Positions 1-8,344 of a stretch of DNA of 17,146 nt are shown in pieces (the first letter of the stretch is position 1; each line of letters opens with the position of its first letter). Below the pieces are notes generated by a model. The model ran no database searches. It worked only from the letters and a program-made list of their open reading frames with translations, and was not told where the DNA came from. The stretch is from CAWJHE01 sp964614855 (GTDB lineage: Bacteria; Chloroflexota; Anaerolineae; Anaerolineales; UBA4823), in contig CAZTMX010000047.1 of assembly GCA_964614855.1 (NCBI GenBank), positions 1 to 17,146 of the forward strand, given 5' to 3'. The translations under genes were made by a program, and so were the position numbers.

Positions 1-1485
1 ACGGGTGTGATGCCGCGCGGTGTCGACCGCGAGGTGGTCGAAGCCCTGCACCGCACACACATCGGCGATGACCAGGATCCAGAGCACATCCTGCAGCACG
101 CGGTACGCACGGCGATTTCTGACGGCTGGGGCGGCAGCCTGATAGCCACCGATATTTCCGATATCCTTTTTGGCACACCGGCTCCTATCCTGGGGCAGGC
201 CAACCTGGGCGTGTTAAAGGAAGATATGGTTAACGTAGTGGTCCACGGACACGAGCCAACCCTGAGCCAGATGGTAGTGGCAGCTTCTCAGGACCCTGAG
301 ATTATTGAGTACGCCCGTGCAGCTGGCGCACAGGGTATCCAACTTTCTGGCATTTGCTGCACTGCCAACGAAATCTTGATGCGCCAGGGTATCCCAGCTG
401 CAGGTAATTTCCTGCACCAGGAGCTTTCGATCCTGACCGGCGCGGTTGAAGCCATGGTGGTGGATGTGCAGTGTGTCATGCAGGCCCTGGTGGACCTGGC
501 AAGCAACTTCCACACCAAGATCATCACCACATCCCCCAAGGTGCGCATCAAAGGTGCCACGCATATCGAATTTGACGAACACAAAGCGCTGTCCATAGCA
601 AAACAAATCCTGCGTACCGCCATCGATAATTACAAAAACCGTGGCCGGACGCACATCCCCAACGTACGTGAAAACCTGATCCCGGGTTTTTCGCATGAGT
701 ACATCAACTATATGCTCGGCGGGTCTTACCGGGCTTCTTTCCGCCCCTTGAATGATGCCATTATGAGCGGGCGTATCCGTGGGGTGGCTGCCATCGTTGG
801 CTGTAACAACCCGCGCAGCAAACAGGATTACCTGCACACGCATGTCACCAAAGAGCTGCTCAAACAAGATGTGCTGGTAGTCGAGACGGGCTGCGGGGCC
901 ATTGCCAGCGCCAAGCTGGGGCTGTTGCTGGGTGAAGCCGGGTTAGACCAGGTTGGACCGGGTCTGCGGGAGATCTGCGAGACGGTCGGTATCCCACCCG
1001 TCCTGCACATGGGCTCTTGTGTGGACAACAGCCGCATCCTGACGGTGTTGACGCAAATGGCAGAAGAAGGTGGGCTGGGCGAGGATGTGGACCAGATCCC
1101 GGCTGTCGGCCTGGCGCCGGAATGGATGAGCGAGAAAGCGCTATCCATCGGCACTTACTGTGTGGCTTCTGGGGCGTATGTGATCTTTGGCGGCTCATCA
1201 CCTATCAGCGGGATGCCCGACCGCGTGGCCGACAGCGATGTGGTGCTGCGCTATATCTCTGAGGGTTGGGAGAAGCTCTACGGCGGCAAGATGGAATTTA
1301 TTGCCGATACGGATGAGATGATCCGCCGCACGCTGGACCACATCGACAAGAAACGTGCCGCCCTGGGCTTGCCTGTATATGATCCAACGCGCTTCGGCCG
1401 CAGCGGTGATGCACGCGCCCTGGAACTGGAAGAGCTGCCGCTGGCAGATCGCCGTCATGCCATGTACGGCGTAGCCGCTGACTGA
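1..1485 (+). CDS. acsA (cooS): Ni-Fe carbon monoxide dehydrogenase catalytic subunit (5' partial)
   Basis: Catalyses reversible CO2 reduction to CO at the Ni-Fe-S C-cluster and delivers CO to acetyl-CoA synthase. The reading frame is open from base 1 with no start, so the N-terminus lies outside the window; about 150-180 residues carrying the B- and D-cluster cysteines are missing compared with the usual 630-675. Counting from the GTG at position 7, the C-cluster ligands are all visible: His80 or His82 in VVHGHEP, Cys118 (GICCTANE), Cys156 (VQCVM), Cys266 (GCNNPRSK), Cys296 (ETGCGA) and Cys338 (MGSCVDN). The catalytic lysine is Lys377 in SEKA. The C-terminus is intact. It lies 22 bases before acsB, which fits the acetyl-CoA pathway form (AcsA) rather than a stand-alone CODH. 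The family call is certain. I see no sign of decay, and the truncation is only the window edge. Confidence 0.97.
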   Translation, partial: TGVMPRGVDREVVEALHRTHIGDDQDPEHILQHAVRTAISDGWGGSLIATDISDILFGTPAPILGQANLGVLKEDMVNVVVHGHEPTLSQMVVAASQDPEIIEYARAAGAQGIQLSGICCTANEILMRQGIPAAGNFLHQELSILTGAVEAMVVDVQCVMQALVDLASNFHTKIITTSPKVRIKGATHIEFDEHKALSIAKQILRTAIDNYKNRGRTHIPNVRENLIPGFSHEYINYMLGGSYRASFRPLNDAIMSGRIRGVAAIVGCNNPRSKQDYLHTHVTKELLKQDVLVVETGCGAIASAKLGLLLGEAGLDQVGPGLREICETVGIPPVLHMGSCVDNSRILTVLTQMAEEGGLGEDVDQIPAVGLAPEWMSEKALSIGTYCVASGAYVIFGGSSPISGMPDRVADSDVVLRYISEGWEKLYGGKMEFIADTDEMIRRTLDHIDKKRAALGLPVYDPTRFGRSGDARALELEELPLADRRHAMYGVAAD

Positions 1486-1507
1486 GTAGAAAGCAGGAGA
1501 ATACACC

Positions 1508-3823
1508 ATGTCACGTATAATCGCAACTCGTGCAATCCGCGGCGCCAATGCCCTGGTGGCTGAGGCGGAGATCATGCTGCGCAAAGCCCTGGCTGAACAC
1601 GGCCCAGACACAAAAGTCTCATTTCCAAATACAGCCTATTACCTGCCCACCATCCTGGGTATGACGGGCCAAACCGTAGAGACGCTGGGCCAGCTAGAGC
1701 CTGCACTGCAGCACGCTCGCCAACTGCTGCACCCCACCCCATCCCGCAGCAATTGGACACCCTACCTGGGGGAGACGTTGGACAGTGGGATGGCTACGCT
1801 GCTGGCTGCTGAAACCATCGAAGCCATCCGCTTCGTCTACAACCAACAGCCGGAAATATTGCCAGGTTTTCAGCTGGCAGGCGGCACCGCCTTCACCAGC
1901 CCAGATGCTGCCGGAGGAGCAGGGGGCAACGGCTCAGGTGCTGGCTCCGGTGGAACGAACGGTCACCTGAACGGCCCCATCGATGATATCCAGCTGCGCT
2001 CCTGGGGCATCCAGCTGGTGGACGGGCGTATGCCCGGTTTTGCTGCCATCGTTGGTGCGGCAAAAAACAATGAAGTGGCGGTCAAGATCGTGCGCGAGTT
2101 GCAAAAGCGCAATATCCTGACCTTCCTTTCTGGGAATGTAAACGGCCGCAGCATCATCCACCAGCTAATGGAAGAAGGGGTGGAGCTGGGGTACGACACC
2201 TACACGGTGCCCTTTGGCACGGATACCATCAGTGCCATCTACGCCCTGGGTTTTGCCGTGCGTTCAGCGCTGACTTTTGGCGGTTTGAAAGGCGGTCAGG
2301 CGCGGGAGATCTTGCTTTACAACAAGGAGCGCGTCTTCGCCTTTGTACTCGCCCTGGGCGAAGTGGATGATTTGAAGTACGCCGCCGCTGCAGGGGCGAT
2401 CAACTTCGGTTTCCCAGTGATCGCCGACACCGTTATCCCCGAAATCTTGCCCACAGGTGTTACCCGTTATGAACATGTGGTCAGCATGCCCTTCAACGAG
2501 ATCGACGGCAAAGATGACCTGGAGAAAGCCGAACGCCTGGTACAGAAGTGTATCGAGGTGCGTGGGGTCAAGGTCAAGGTGGCAGATGTACCGGTGCCGG
2601 TTCCGTACGGTTCGGCCTTTGAAGGCGAGGTGGTGCGCAAGGCGGATATGCGCGTCGAATTTGGCGGTAAATATTCTCGCTGTTTTGAATACCTGTACAT
2701 GGCGCCGCTGGAACAGGTGGTAGACGGAAAGGTAGAAATTGTCGGGCCGGCATTTGACGAAATTCCTGCCCAGGGCAATATGGATATGGGTATTGTGGTG
2801 CAGGTGGCTGGGCGGCAGATGCAAGAAGATTTCGAACCGGTGCTAGAGCGCCAGATCCATTACTTTGTCAACGGCGCTTCAGGTATCCAGCACATCGGGC
2901 AGCGAGATATTGCCTGGATCCGCATCTCGAACGGCGCAGCCGATAAAGGGTTTAACCTGGAGCATTTTGGCAAGATCTTGCACGCCCGCTTCAAGACCGA
3001 TTTTGGCGCCATTGTCGACAAAGTCCAGGTCACCATCTTTACCGACCCTGCGAAGCTGACGGAATGGCTTGCCAAAGCGCGCAACGCGTACGATTTTCGC
3101 AACAAACGCCTGGCGGACCTGACGGATAACCGCGTGGAAGAATTTTACTCCTGCACATTGTGCCAGTCCTTTGCACCCAACCATGTATGCGTGGTCAGCC
3201 CCGAACGCCTCGGGCTGTGCGGCGCTTACAACTGGTTAGACTGCAAGGCTTCCTACAGCATCAACCCCACCGGACCCAACCAACCGATCAAACTGGGTAA
3301 GCTGATCGACCCGAGTAAAGGCTATTGGACGGGAACCAACGATTATGCAAAGGTCGGCTCACATGACGTAGTGCAGGAAGTGGCAATGTACTCGATCATG
3401 GAAAACCCCATGACGGCCTGCGGCTGTTTTGAGTGCATCGTGATGCTGATCCCAGAAGCCAATGGGGTCATGGTGGTCAGCCGTGAAGATACCAGCATGA
3501 CGCCCGCGGGGATGACCTTCTCCACACTGGCGGGTATCGCAGGTGGTGGGCTGCAGACACCGGGTGTGATGGGTGTGGGCAAATTCTACCTGATCAGCCC
3601 CAAGTTCATCTCTGCGGACGGCGGTTTCAAACGTGTGGTGTGGATGAGCAGCGTGCTCAAAGAAACCATGGCGGAAGAGCTGAAAGCAGTTGCCGCCCGT
3701 GAAGGTGACCCTGACCTGATTGATAAAATTGCCGATGAGCGAAACGCTACGACTGTTGAAGAATTGCTGGTGTGGCTGGAGGAACACGGTCACCCAACCA
3801 TGATGATGGAACCTATGTTTTAG
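1508..3823 (+). CDS. acsB: Acetyl-CoA synthase (CO-methylating), CODH/ACS alpha subunit
   Basis: Condenses CO, the CFeSP-bound methyl group and CoA into acetyl-CoA at the A-cluster. The protein has 771 residues against about 729 in Moorella. The 4Fe-4S ligands are Cys549, Cys552, Cys561 and Cys571 (FYSCTLCQSFAPNHVC then GLCGA); spacing is identical to Moorella 506/509/518/528. The dinickel-site Cys638-Gly-Cys640 matches 595/597 with the same offset of 43. That offset is explained by an N-terminal-domain insertion at about residues 124-157 with a glycine/serine-rich core at 134-152. The full bacterial N-terminal domain, which contacts CODH, is present, unlike archaeal CdhC. Two positions that I recall as Ala in Moorella are Cys here (Cys579 and Cys643). 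The start is supported by an AGGAGA Shine-Dalgarno 7-8 bases before ATG. Probably co-transcribed with cooS and acsD. Confidence 0.98.
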   Translation: MSRIIATRAIRGANALVAEAEIMLRKALAEHGPDTKVSFPNTAYYLPTILGMTGQTVETLGQLEPALQHARQLLHPTPSRSNWTPYLGETLDSGMATLLAAETIEAIRFVYNQQPEILPGFQLAGGTAFTSPDAAGGAGGNGSGAGSGGTNGHLNGPIDDIQLRSWGIQLVDGRMPGFAAIVGAAKNNEVAVKIVRELQKRNILTFLSGNVNGRSIIHQLMEEGVELGYDTYTVPFGTDTISAIYALGFAVRSALTFGGLKGGQAREILLYNKERVFAFVLALGEVDDLKYAAAAGAINFGFPVIADTVIPEILPTGVTRYEHVVSMPFNEIDGKDDLEKAERLVQKCIEVRGVKVKVADVPVPVPYGSAFEGEVVRKADMRVEFGGKYSRCFEYLYMAPLEQVVDGKVEIVGPAFDEIPAQGNMDMGIVVQVAGRQMQEDFEPVLERQIHYFVNGASGIQHIGQRDIAWIRISNGAADKGFNLEHFGKILHARFKTDFGAIVDKVQVTIFTDPAKLTEWLAKARNAYDFRNKRLADLTDNRVEEFYSCTLCQSFAPNHVCVVSPERLGLCGAYNWLDCKASYSINPTGPNQPIKLGKLIDPSKGYWTGTNDYAKVGSHDVVQEVAMYSIMENPMTACGCFECIVMLIPEANGVMVVSREDTSMTPAGMTFSTLAGIAGGGLQTPGVMGVGKFYLISPKFISADGGFKRVVWMSSVLKETMAEELKAVAAREGDPDLIDKIADERNATTVEELLVWLEEHGHPTMMMEPMF

Positions 3824-3835
3824 AAGGAGAAACCT

Positions 3836-4801
3836 ATGCCCATCGAAATACCCAAAGATAGCTGGCCTGGAAGTGTCAAGGAGATCACCCTGGGAGCCAC
3901 CGCAGCACAAGGCGGTACACGCAACCAGGTGGTGACCATTGGTGGTCAGAAATCGCTGCCGTTTATGCATTTTGAAAACCCGGCGCCCCATCCCCCGGTG
4001 ATCGCGCTGGAAATCAAGGATCGGGAGCCTGAAGATTGGTCACCCTTGCTGCTGCAGACTTGGGGGGATGTGGTAAAGGACCCTGCCAGTTGGGCGAAGG
4101 CAGCAGAGGCAGCCGGGGCAGATTTGCTGCAGCTTACCCTGAGCCTGACCCAACCCGACGGCAGCCCCAATACGCCGCAAGCAGCAACGGCTGCAGTCAA
4201 AGCCGTGTTGGCAGCCAGCGGTTTGCCGCTGATCGTCTTCGGTCCCGGACAGGCGGAGGTAGATAATGAGCTGCTGGTGCCGGTTGCCGAGGCTACAAAA
4301 GGCGAGCGCTTGCTGTTGGGGATTTGCGAAGATAAAAATTACCGCACCATTGTGGCGACTGCCATGGCGAATGGTCACCTGGTCAACGCCCGCACCCCCA
4401 TGGATGTCAACCTGGCGAAACAGTTGAACATCCTCATCAGCGATATGGGGCTGCCGCTGGATCGCATCGTGATGGATCCCACCACCGGCGCCCTTGGATA
4501 CGGCATAGAATATGGTTTCTCAGTGATGGAGCGTCTGCGCCTGGCGGCCCTGCAGGGCGATGCTATGACCCAGCTGCCCATGCTGGTTACCCCGGGTTTT
4601 GAAGCCTGGAAGACAAAGGAAAGCAAGGTGGGCGAAGGTCTACCCGAAAGCTGGGGCGATTGGAACCGGCGCGCAGTAAACTGGGAGTGCATGACCGCTG
4701 CGGCTTTGCTTGAAAGCGGGGCCGATGTCCTGGTGCTGCGCCATCCCGAGAGCGTTCAGCGTGTAAAAGCTGCCATCCACGAGCTGATGGCTGTGGCATA
4801 A
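3836..4801 (+). CDS. acsD: Corrinoid iron-sulfur protein, small (delta) subunit
   Basis: Small subunit of the heterodimeric CFeSP, which carries the methyl group from the AcsE methyltransferase to acetyl-CoA synthase. The 321-residue length matches the family (about 310-325). It is a TIM-barrel protein that packs its barrel against the corrinoid carried by AcsC. Recognisable conserved stretches include LGATAAQGGTR near residue 20, KQLNILISDMGLPLD near 196-210, DPTTGALGYGIEYGFSVMER near 215-234, the segment TPGFEAWKTKES, and LRHPESV near the C-terminus. All align with the Moorella subunit as I remember it. ATG follows an AAGGAG Shine-Dalgarno and lies only 12 bases after the acsB stop, so translation is probably coupled. 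No cofactor ligand is expected in this subunit, and no oddity was seen. Confidence 0.97.
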   Translation: MPIEIPKDSWPGSVKEITLGATAAQGGTRNQVVTIGGQKSLPFMHFENPAPHPPVIALEIKDREPEDWSPLLLQTWGDVVKDPASWAKAAEAAGADLLQLTLSLTQPDGSPNTPQAATAAVKAVLAASGLPLIVFGPGQAEVDNELLVPVAEATKGERLLLGICEDKNYRTIVATAMANGHLVNARTPMDVNLAKQLNILISDMGLPLDRIVMDPTTGALGYGIEYGFSVMERLRLAALQGDAMTQLPMLVTPGFEAWKTKESKVGEGLPESWGDWNRRAVNWECMTAAALLESGADVLVLRHPESVQRVKAAIHELMAVA

Positions 4802-4820
4802 ATCACAGGGAGAACAAGCA

Positions 4821-6137
4821 ATGGCTCTTTCAGGTATTCAAATTTACAAACTGTTACCGCAAACCAACTGTAAGGAATGCGGATTTCCAACATGCCTGGC
4901 ATTTGCCATGAAGTTGGCTGCCAAGCAGGTGGAGCTCTCCTTGTGCCCGTATGTCAGCGATGCCTCCAAGGCACAGCTTGCCGAAAGCGCGGCCCCACCC
5001 ATCCGCCTGGTTAGCTTGAAATCGGACGGCTATGAAGTTAAAGCCGGTAATGAGGTGGTGCTTTTCCGTCACGAAAAGACCTTTTACAACAAACCTGGTT
5101 TATTTGTCCAGGTGAAGGATGATGAACCACTGGATCAAATCCAGGCAAAAGCCGCTGCAGTACAGGCTTACAGCGTAAACTATGTCGGCATCCAGCTCAG
5201 CCTGGATGGGATGGCGGTGATCTCCACAGGCGGCGCGGAGCAGTTCGCCAAGGCAGTCAGCGCAGTGCGCACCGCCTGCAAACGGCCGCTGATCCTTTCC
5301 GCTGCAGATCCAAATGTGTTGGAAGCCGGGCTAAAGTTACTGGCTGGTGAAAAACCCATGCTGCATCCAGTGACTGCACAGAATTGGGAAACCGTTGCCG
5401 CCCTGGCAAAAGCGCACCCGGCATCGCTGGCGCTGGACGCCGCCAGCCTGGATGAGCTGGTGGAGCTGGGTGAGAAAGTAAAAACTGCTGGCGTGGAAGA
5501 CCTGGTACTGCACCCGCAAGCCGCAACGCTGAGCCAGAGCCTGGCCCTGGGGACGCAAATCCGCCGCCTGGCGCTCAAAAAGAACTTCCGCCCGTTGGGT
5601 TACCCGGTATTGACCTTTGCCGGCACTGCGGAAGCGGCCGTACAGGCAATTACCAAGTACGCTGGGTTTGTGGTCCTGCCCGAATTCAGCCCCGAGCTGG
5701 CTTATCCGCTGCTGGTGCTGCGCGAGAATATCTTCACCGACCCACAAAAACCCATCCAGGTGCAGCCTGGCGTGTACGAAATTAACAATCCAAAACCCGA
5801 CAGCCCGGTGCTGGTGACTACCAACTTCTCCATCACTTATTTCAGCGTGGCAAACGAAGTGGAAGGTTCTGGCTTGCCTGCCTGGCTGTTGGTGACAGAT
5901 GCCGAGGGCATGAGCGTGCTTACTGCCTGGGCAGCCGGGAAATTTGATGCCGAGCGCATCGCCAAGTCCATCAAGAGCTTTAACCTGGTGGACAAAGTCA
6001 GCCGGAAGCGTGTTATCCTGCCTGGTCATGTGGCGGTGCTTTCCGGTGAGCTGGAAGGCGAGCTGCCGGATTGGGAAGTGCGCGTCGGGCCGCGCGAAGC
6101 GGTGGATATACCGAAATTCTATAAACAGGTTTTGTAA
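4821..6137 (+). CDS. acsC: Corrinoid iron-sulfur protein, large (gamma) subunit
   Basis: Large CFeSP subunit; binds the corrinoid that accepts the methyl group from methyl-tetrahydrofolate and passes it to the A-cluster. The 438 residues match the family (about 440-450). The N-terminal domain binds a 4Fe-4S cluster that serves reductive activation: Cys17, Cys20, Cys25 and Cys42 (TNCKECGFPTC, then SLCPY), the same numbering as in Moorella. A TIM-barrel domain follows (about 90-320), then the C-terminal cobalamin-binding domain (about 325-438), with VLVTTNFSITYFSV near its beginning and LPGHVAVLSGELEGELPDW near its end. ATG is preceded by a GGGAG Shine-Dalgarno; the gap to acsD is 19 bases. The order acsD-acsC, followed by the activator acsV, puts the corrinoid module together. 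Confidence 0.97.
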   Translation: MALSGIQIYKLLPQTNCKECGFPTCLAFAMKLAAKQVELSLCPYVSDASKAQLAESAAPPIRLVSLKSDGYEVKAGNEVVLFRHEKTFYNKPGLFVQVKDDEPLDQIQAKAAAVQAYSVNYVGIQLSLDGMAVISTGGAEQFAKAVSAVRTACKRPLILSAADPNVLEAGLKLLAGEKPMLHPVTAQNWETVAALAKAHPASLALDAASLDELVELGEKVKTAGVEDLVLHPQAATLSQSLALGTQIRRLALKKNFRPLGYPVLTFAGTAEAAVQAITKYAGFVVLPEFSPELAYPLLVLRENIFTDPQKPIQVQPGVYEINNPKPDSPVLVTTNFSITYFSVANEVEGSGLPAWLLVTDAEGMSVLTAWAAGKFDAERIAKSIKSFNLVDKVSRKRVILPGHVAVLSGELEGELPDWEVRVGPREAVDIPKFYKQVL

Positions 6138-6156
6138 AAAGTCTGGCTTTGGGCGT

Positions 6157-6190
6157 TGCGCCGGCAGCTTGAGTTTTGCCGACCGGCGCA
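6157..6190 (+). promoter_or_regulatory. GC-rich hairpin between acsC and acsV
   Basis: A perfect 8-bp inverted repeat, TGCGCCGG (6157-6164) and CCGGCGCA (6183-6190), with an 18-base loop, fills most of the 71-base gap between acsC and acsV. There is no T-run after it, so it is not a classic intrinsic terminator. By inference it could stabilise or process the upstream mRNA, or lower translation of acsV, whose ATG 18 bases downstream lacks a recognisable Shine-Dalgarno. Function unproven. Confidence 0.4.
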
Positions 6191-6208
6191 CAGCCCACCA
6201 GCGCTGCT

Positions 6209-8224
6209 ATGACCGAATATACGGTTCATTTTGCTCCTCAGGATATCGCTGTGCGCGTTCCCACCGGCACGCTGCTCTCTGAAGCGGCGCGCCTGGCTGG
6301 GATTGATGTGCAGCAGCCGTGCGGCGGGCAAGGACGCTGCGGACGCTGCTCGCTGCAGGTGATTTCTGGGGAAGTGCGCCGGCGCAGTACCTTACGGCTT
6401 TCATCTGAAGACGTTGAGCAGGGTTTTGCCCTGGCCTGCCAGACGGTTGTCGAAGGCGATGTGCGTGTTCTGCTTACCCCGCAGGAAAAGATTGAGCGGC
6501 GCCTGACCACTGACCGCACGGTCGCAGAGGTGACTGTGCCGCCGGGGTATGACATGCGCCTGGACCAGACCCTGCGCAGGGTGCGCCTGCACCTGAAGCC
6601 CCCCAGCATGGATGACCAGACCGATGACCTGAGCCGCCTGCTCACCGCACTGCGCCAGGAAGCAGGCTACAGCCAGGTACAGATTTCCTTGCCGTTGATC
6701 CAGAAATTAGGTGATACGCTGCGCCAGGCGGATTGGCGGGTTACGGCTGTATTGGATATCCAGGAAGAACCCGTCGAAGCCCAGGTGCTGGTAGACGTGA
6801 TCCCCGAGCTGATGTTCGATGACGAGCCGTTGTGGGGCGCTGCCATCGATATCGGCACCACCACAGTCACCTTTTGGTTGGTGGATCTGACGAGCGGGGT
6901 GGTGCACGCCCAGGTCTCGGAATACAACGGGCAGATCGCCCGGGGTGAGGATGTCATCTCGCGTATTGTGTTCTCCCAAAAAACCGGCGGGCAAGATGAG
7001 CTGCGCAAATTGGTGTTGGACACGATTAACAACCTGGCACTGAGAGCTTGCGCCAGGGCTTCTCAAGCCCAGAAAAACCCAGGGGCGCCAGGCGGGTTAG
7101 CTCCTGGCGGAGAACTGAATAGCGGAGACCTGACTGGCAGCGATTCTATGGTCGAAGATGATCTTGATATCGCAGACATCACCCCGGGTCAGATCTTCAA
7201 AGCCACGATCTCTGGAAACAGCACCATGATCCACTTGCTGCTGGGTGTACCTGCCGCATCTATCCGGCTTGCGCCCTTTGTCACCGCTGTCAACAACCTG
7301 CCGCCGCTGCGAGCGTGCGAAGTGGGCTTGATCCTGTGCCCGGAAGCCACGGTGGATTGTTTGCCCGGTGTCGCCAGCTACGTCGGCTCAGATATTTCGG
7401 CTGGTGTGCTCGCTTCGGGTATGGATGATACATCCAAGATCACGCTCTTTATGGATGTTGGCACCAATGGCGAGATCGTATTGGGCTCGCGCGAGTGGCT
7501 GGTAACCTGCGCCTGCTCTGCCGGCCCGGCCTTTGAAGGCGCCGGCGTTATCCACGGGATGCGCGCCACTTTCGGCGCCATCGATGAAGTTTGGATCAAC
7601 GAGCAGAATTACGAGCCAGATTATCGCGTCATTGGGAATGTACCGCCCAGCGGCATCTGCGGCAGCGGTCTGATCTCGCTGTTGGCGGAAATGTTTATGA
7701 CCGGGGTAATTGACAAAGGCGGCAATATCAACACCCAGCTGCAGACCTCGCGTATCCGCCAGGGCGAACACGGCTGGGAATATGTGATCGCCTGGGGCAA
7801 GGAGGCGCGTGATGGACAGGATATTGCCATCACTCACGTGGATATCGATAACCTGATCCGTGCCAAGGCCGCCATATACGCCGGGTACAGCATCCTGGCG
7901 GACAGTGTAGGGGTCTCTTTTGACCTGGTCGAACAAATGCTGATCGGCGGTTCGTTTGGTAAATACATCAACGTGGAAAAAGCGGTACAGATCGGTCTGC
8001 TGCCGGATATCCCCTGGGAGCGTTTCAAGTTCCTGGGGAATACATCGGTACGCGGCGCTTACCATGCACTGCTCAACCGGCGTGACCGGGAGCGCCTGAG
8101 CGAGATTGCGGCACGCATGACCTATATCGAGCTCTCGGCGGACAATTCGTTTTATGATGCCTTTATGTCCGCTATGTTTCTGCCGCATACGGACCTGACG
8201 AGGTTCCCCAATGTCAGGCGCTAG
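6209..8224 (+). CDS. acsV: Reductive activator of corrinoid iron-sulfur protein (2Fe-2S / ASKHA ATPase)
   Basis: RACo-type protein that couples ATP hydrolysis to electron transfer onto inactive Co(II) corrinoid, restoring the Co(I) form of CFeSP. The N-terminal plant-type 2Fe-2S ferredoxin domain has Cys38, Cys44, Cys47 (CGGQGRCGRC) and Cys77 (LACQT). A linker and middle domain follow, then the ASKHA ATPase: AAIDIGTTTVTFW near residue 210, FMDVGTNGEIVLGS near 413, CACSAGPAFEGAG near 433, GICGSGLISLL near 482 and IGGSFGKYINVEKA near 578. I chose ATG 6209 (671 residues) over an in-frame TTG at 6176, because the family begins directly with the ferredoxin beta strand; neither start has a clear Shine-Dalgarno. 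Residues about 285-318 are a low-complexity Gly/Pro/Asp-rich insertion not expected in RACo (about 630 residues). Placement after acsC fits its partner. Confidence 0.93.
   Translation: MTEYTVHFAPQDIAVRVPTGTLLSEAARLAGIDVQQPCGGQGRCGRCSLQVISGEVRRRSTLRLSSEDVEQGFALACQTVVEGDVRVLLTPQEKIERRLTTDRTVAEVTVPPGYDMRLDQTLRRVRLHLKPPSMDDQTDDLSRLLTALRQEAGYSQVQISLPLIQKLGDTLRQADWRVTAVLDIQEEPVEAQVLVDVIPELMFDDEPLWGAAIDIGTTTVTFWLVDLTSGVVHAQVSEYNGQIARGEDVISRIVFSQKTGGQDELRKLVLDTINNLALRACARASQAQKNPGAPGGLAPGGELNSGDLTGSDSMVEDDLDIADITPGQIFKATISGNSTMIHLLLGVPAASIRLAPFVTAVNNLPPLRACEVGLILCPEATVDCLPGVASYVGSDISAGVLASGMDDTSKITLFMDVGTNGEIVLGSREWLVTCACSAGPAFEGAGVIHGMRATFGAIDEVWINEQNYEPDYRVIGNVPPSGICGSGLISLLAEMFMTGVIDKGGNINTQLQTSRIRQGEHGWEYVIAWGKEARDGQDIAITHVDIDNLIRAKAAIYAGYSILADSVGVSFDLVEQMLIGGSFGKYINVEKAVQIGLLPDIPWERFKFLGNTSVRGAYHALLNRRDRERLSEIAARMTYIELSADNSFYDAFMSAMFLPHTDLTRFPNVRR
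7056..7109 (+). repeat. Two small inverted repeats inside acsV
   Basis: Two adjacent perfect hairpins lie in the coding sequence: GGGCTT (7056-7061)/AAGCCC (7065-7070) with a 3-base loop, and CGCCAGG (7086-7092)/CCTGGCG (7103-7109) with a 10-base loop. They coincide with the low-complexity linker of acsV (residues about 283-300), so they may be the trace of an in-frame palindromic insertion. The inverted repeats are seen directly; the origin is inference. Confidence 0.45.
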
Positions 8225-8232
8225 TTGTGTTC

Positions 8233-8303
8233 ACCACGGAGACACGGAGAGCACGGAGAAGATTTTTAAATGAAATTCTCAGTGAACTCCGTGTCTCCGT
8301 GGT
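8233..8303 (+). repeat. Long inverted repeat / stem-loop of an interspersed repeat family
   Basis: Two 28-base arms (8233-8260 and 8276-8303) are inverted copies with 3 mismatches, and their outer 17 bases are a perfect match. The loop (8261-8275) is A/T-rich. The left arm itself contains three copies of CACGGAG (8235, 8243, 8252) at 8-9 base spacing. The right arm matches the core of the 76-bp tandem array at the window's right end in 25 of 28 bases. The element sits between acsV and acsE, followed by a T-containing stretch (aataattttg). It could act as a partial terminator or mRNA-stabilising hairpin that sets the ratio of upstream to downstream genes, or simply be a non-autonomous palindromic element. 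Confidence 0.8.
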
Positions 8304-8320
8304 AATAATTTTGTAAAGAT

Positions 8321-8338
8321 TAAACATTCGATTGTTTA
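8321..8338 (+). repeat. Short dyad before acsE
   Basis: TAAACA (8321-8326) and TGTTTA (8333-8338) form a 6-bp dyad with a 6-base spacer just upstream of the acsE ribosome binding site, in an A/T-rich stretch. It could be an operator or chance. Low confidence. Confidence 0.2.
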
Positions 8339-8344
8339 GCAAAA

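Noticed and set aside
5337..6191. Long open frame on the minus strand (284 codons) inside acsC
   Set aside because: It lies opposite a certain CFeSP subunit gene, has no family resemblance and no ribosome binding site; it is a shadow of GC-rich coding sequence. The same applies to the other antisense frames, such as 7388-8188, 8656-9498 and 13305-14015.
6176..6208. Upstream TTG start extending acsV by 11 residues
   Set aside because: The added residues lie before the ferredoxin fold and do not look conserved, the extension overlaps the hairpin, and the TTG has no Shine-Dalgarno; ATG 6209 fits the family N-terminus.
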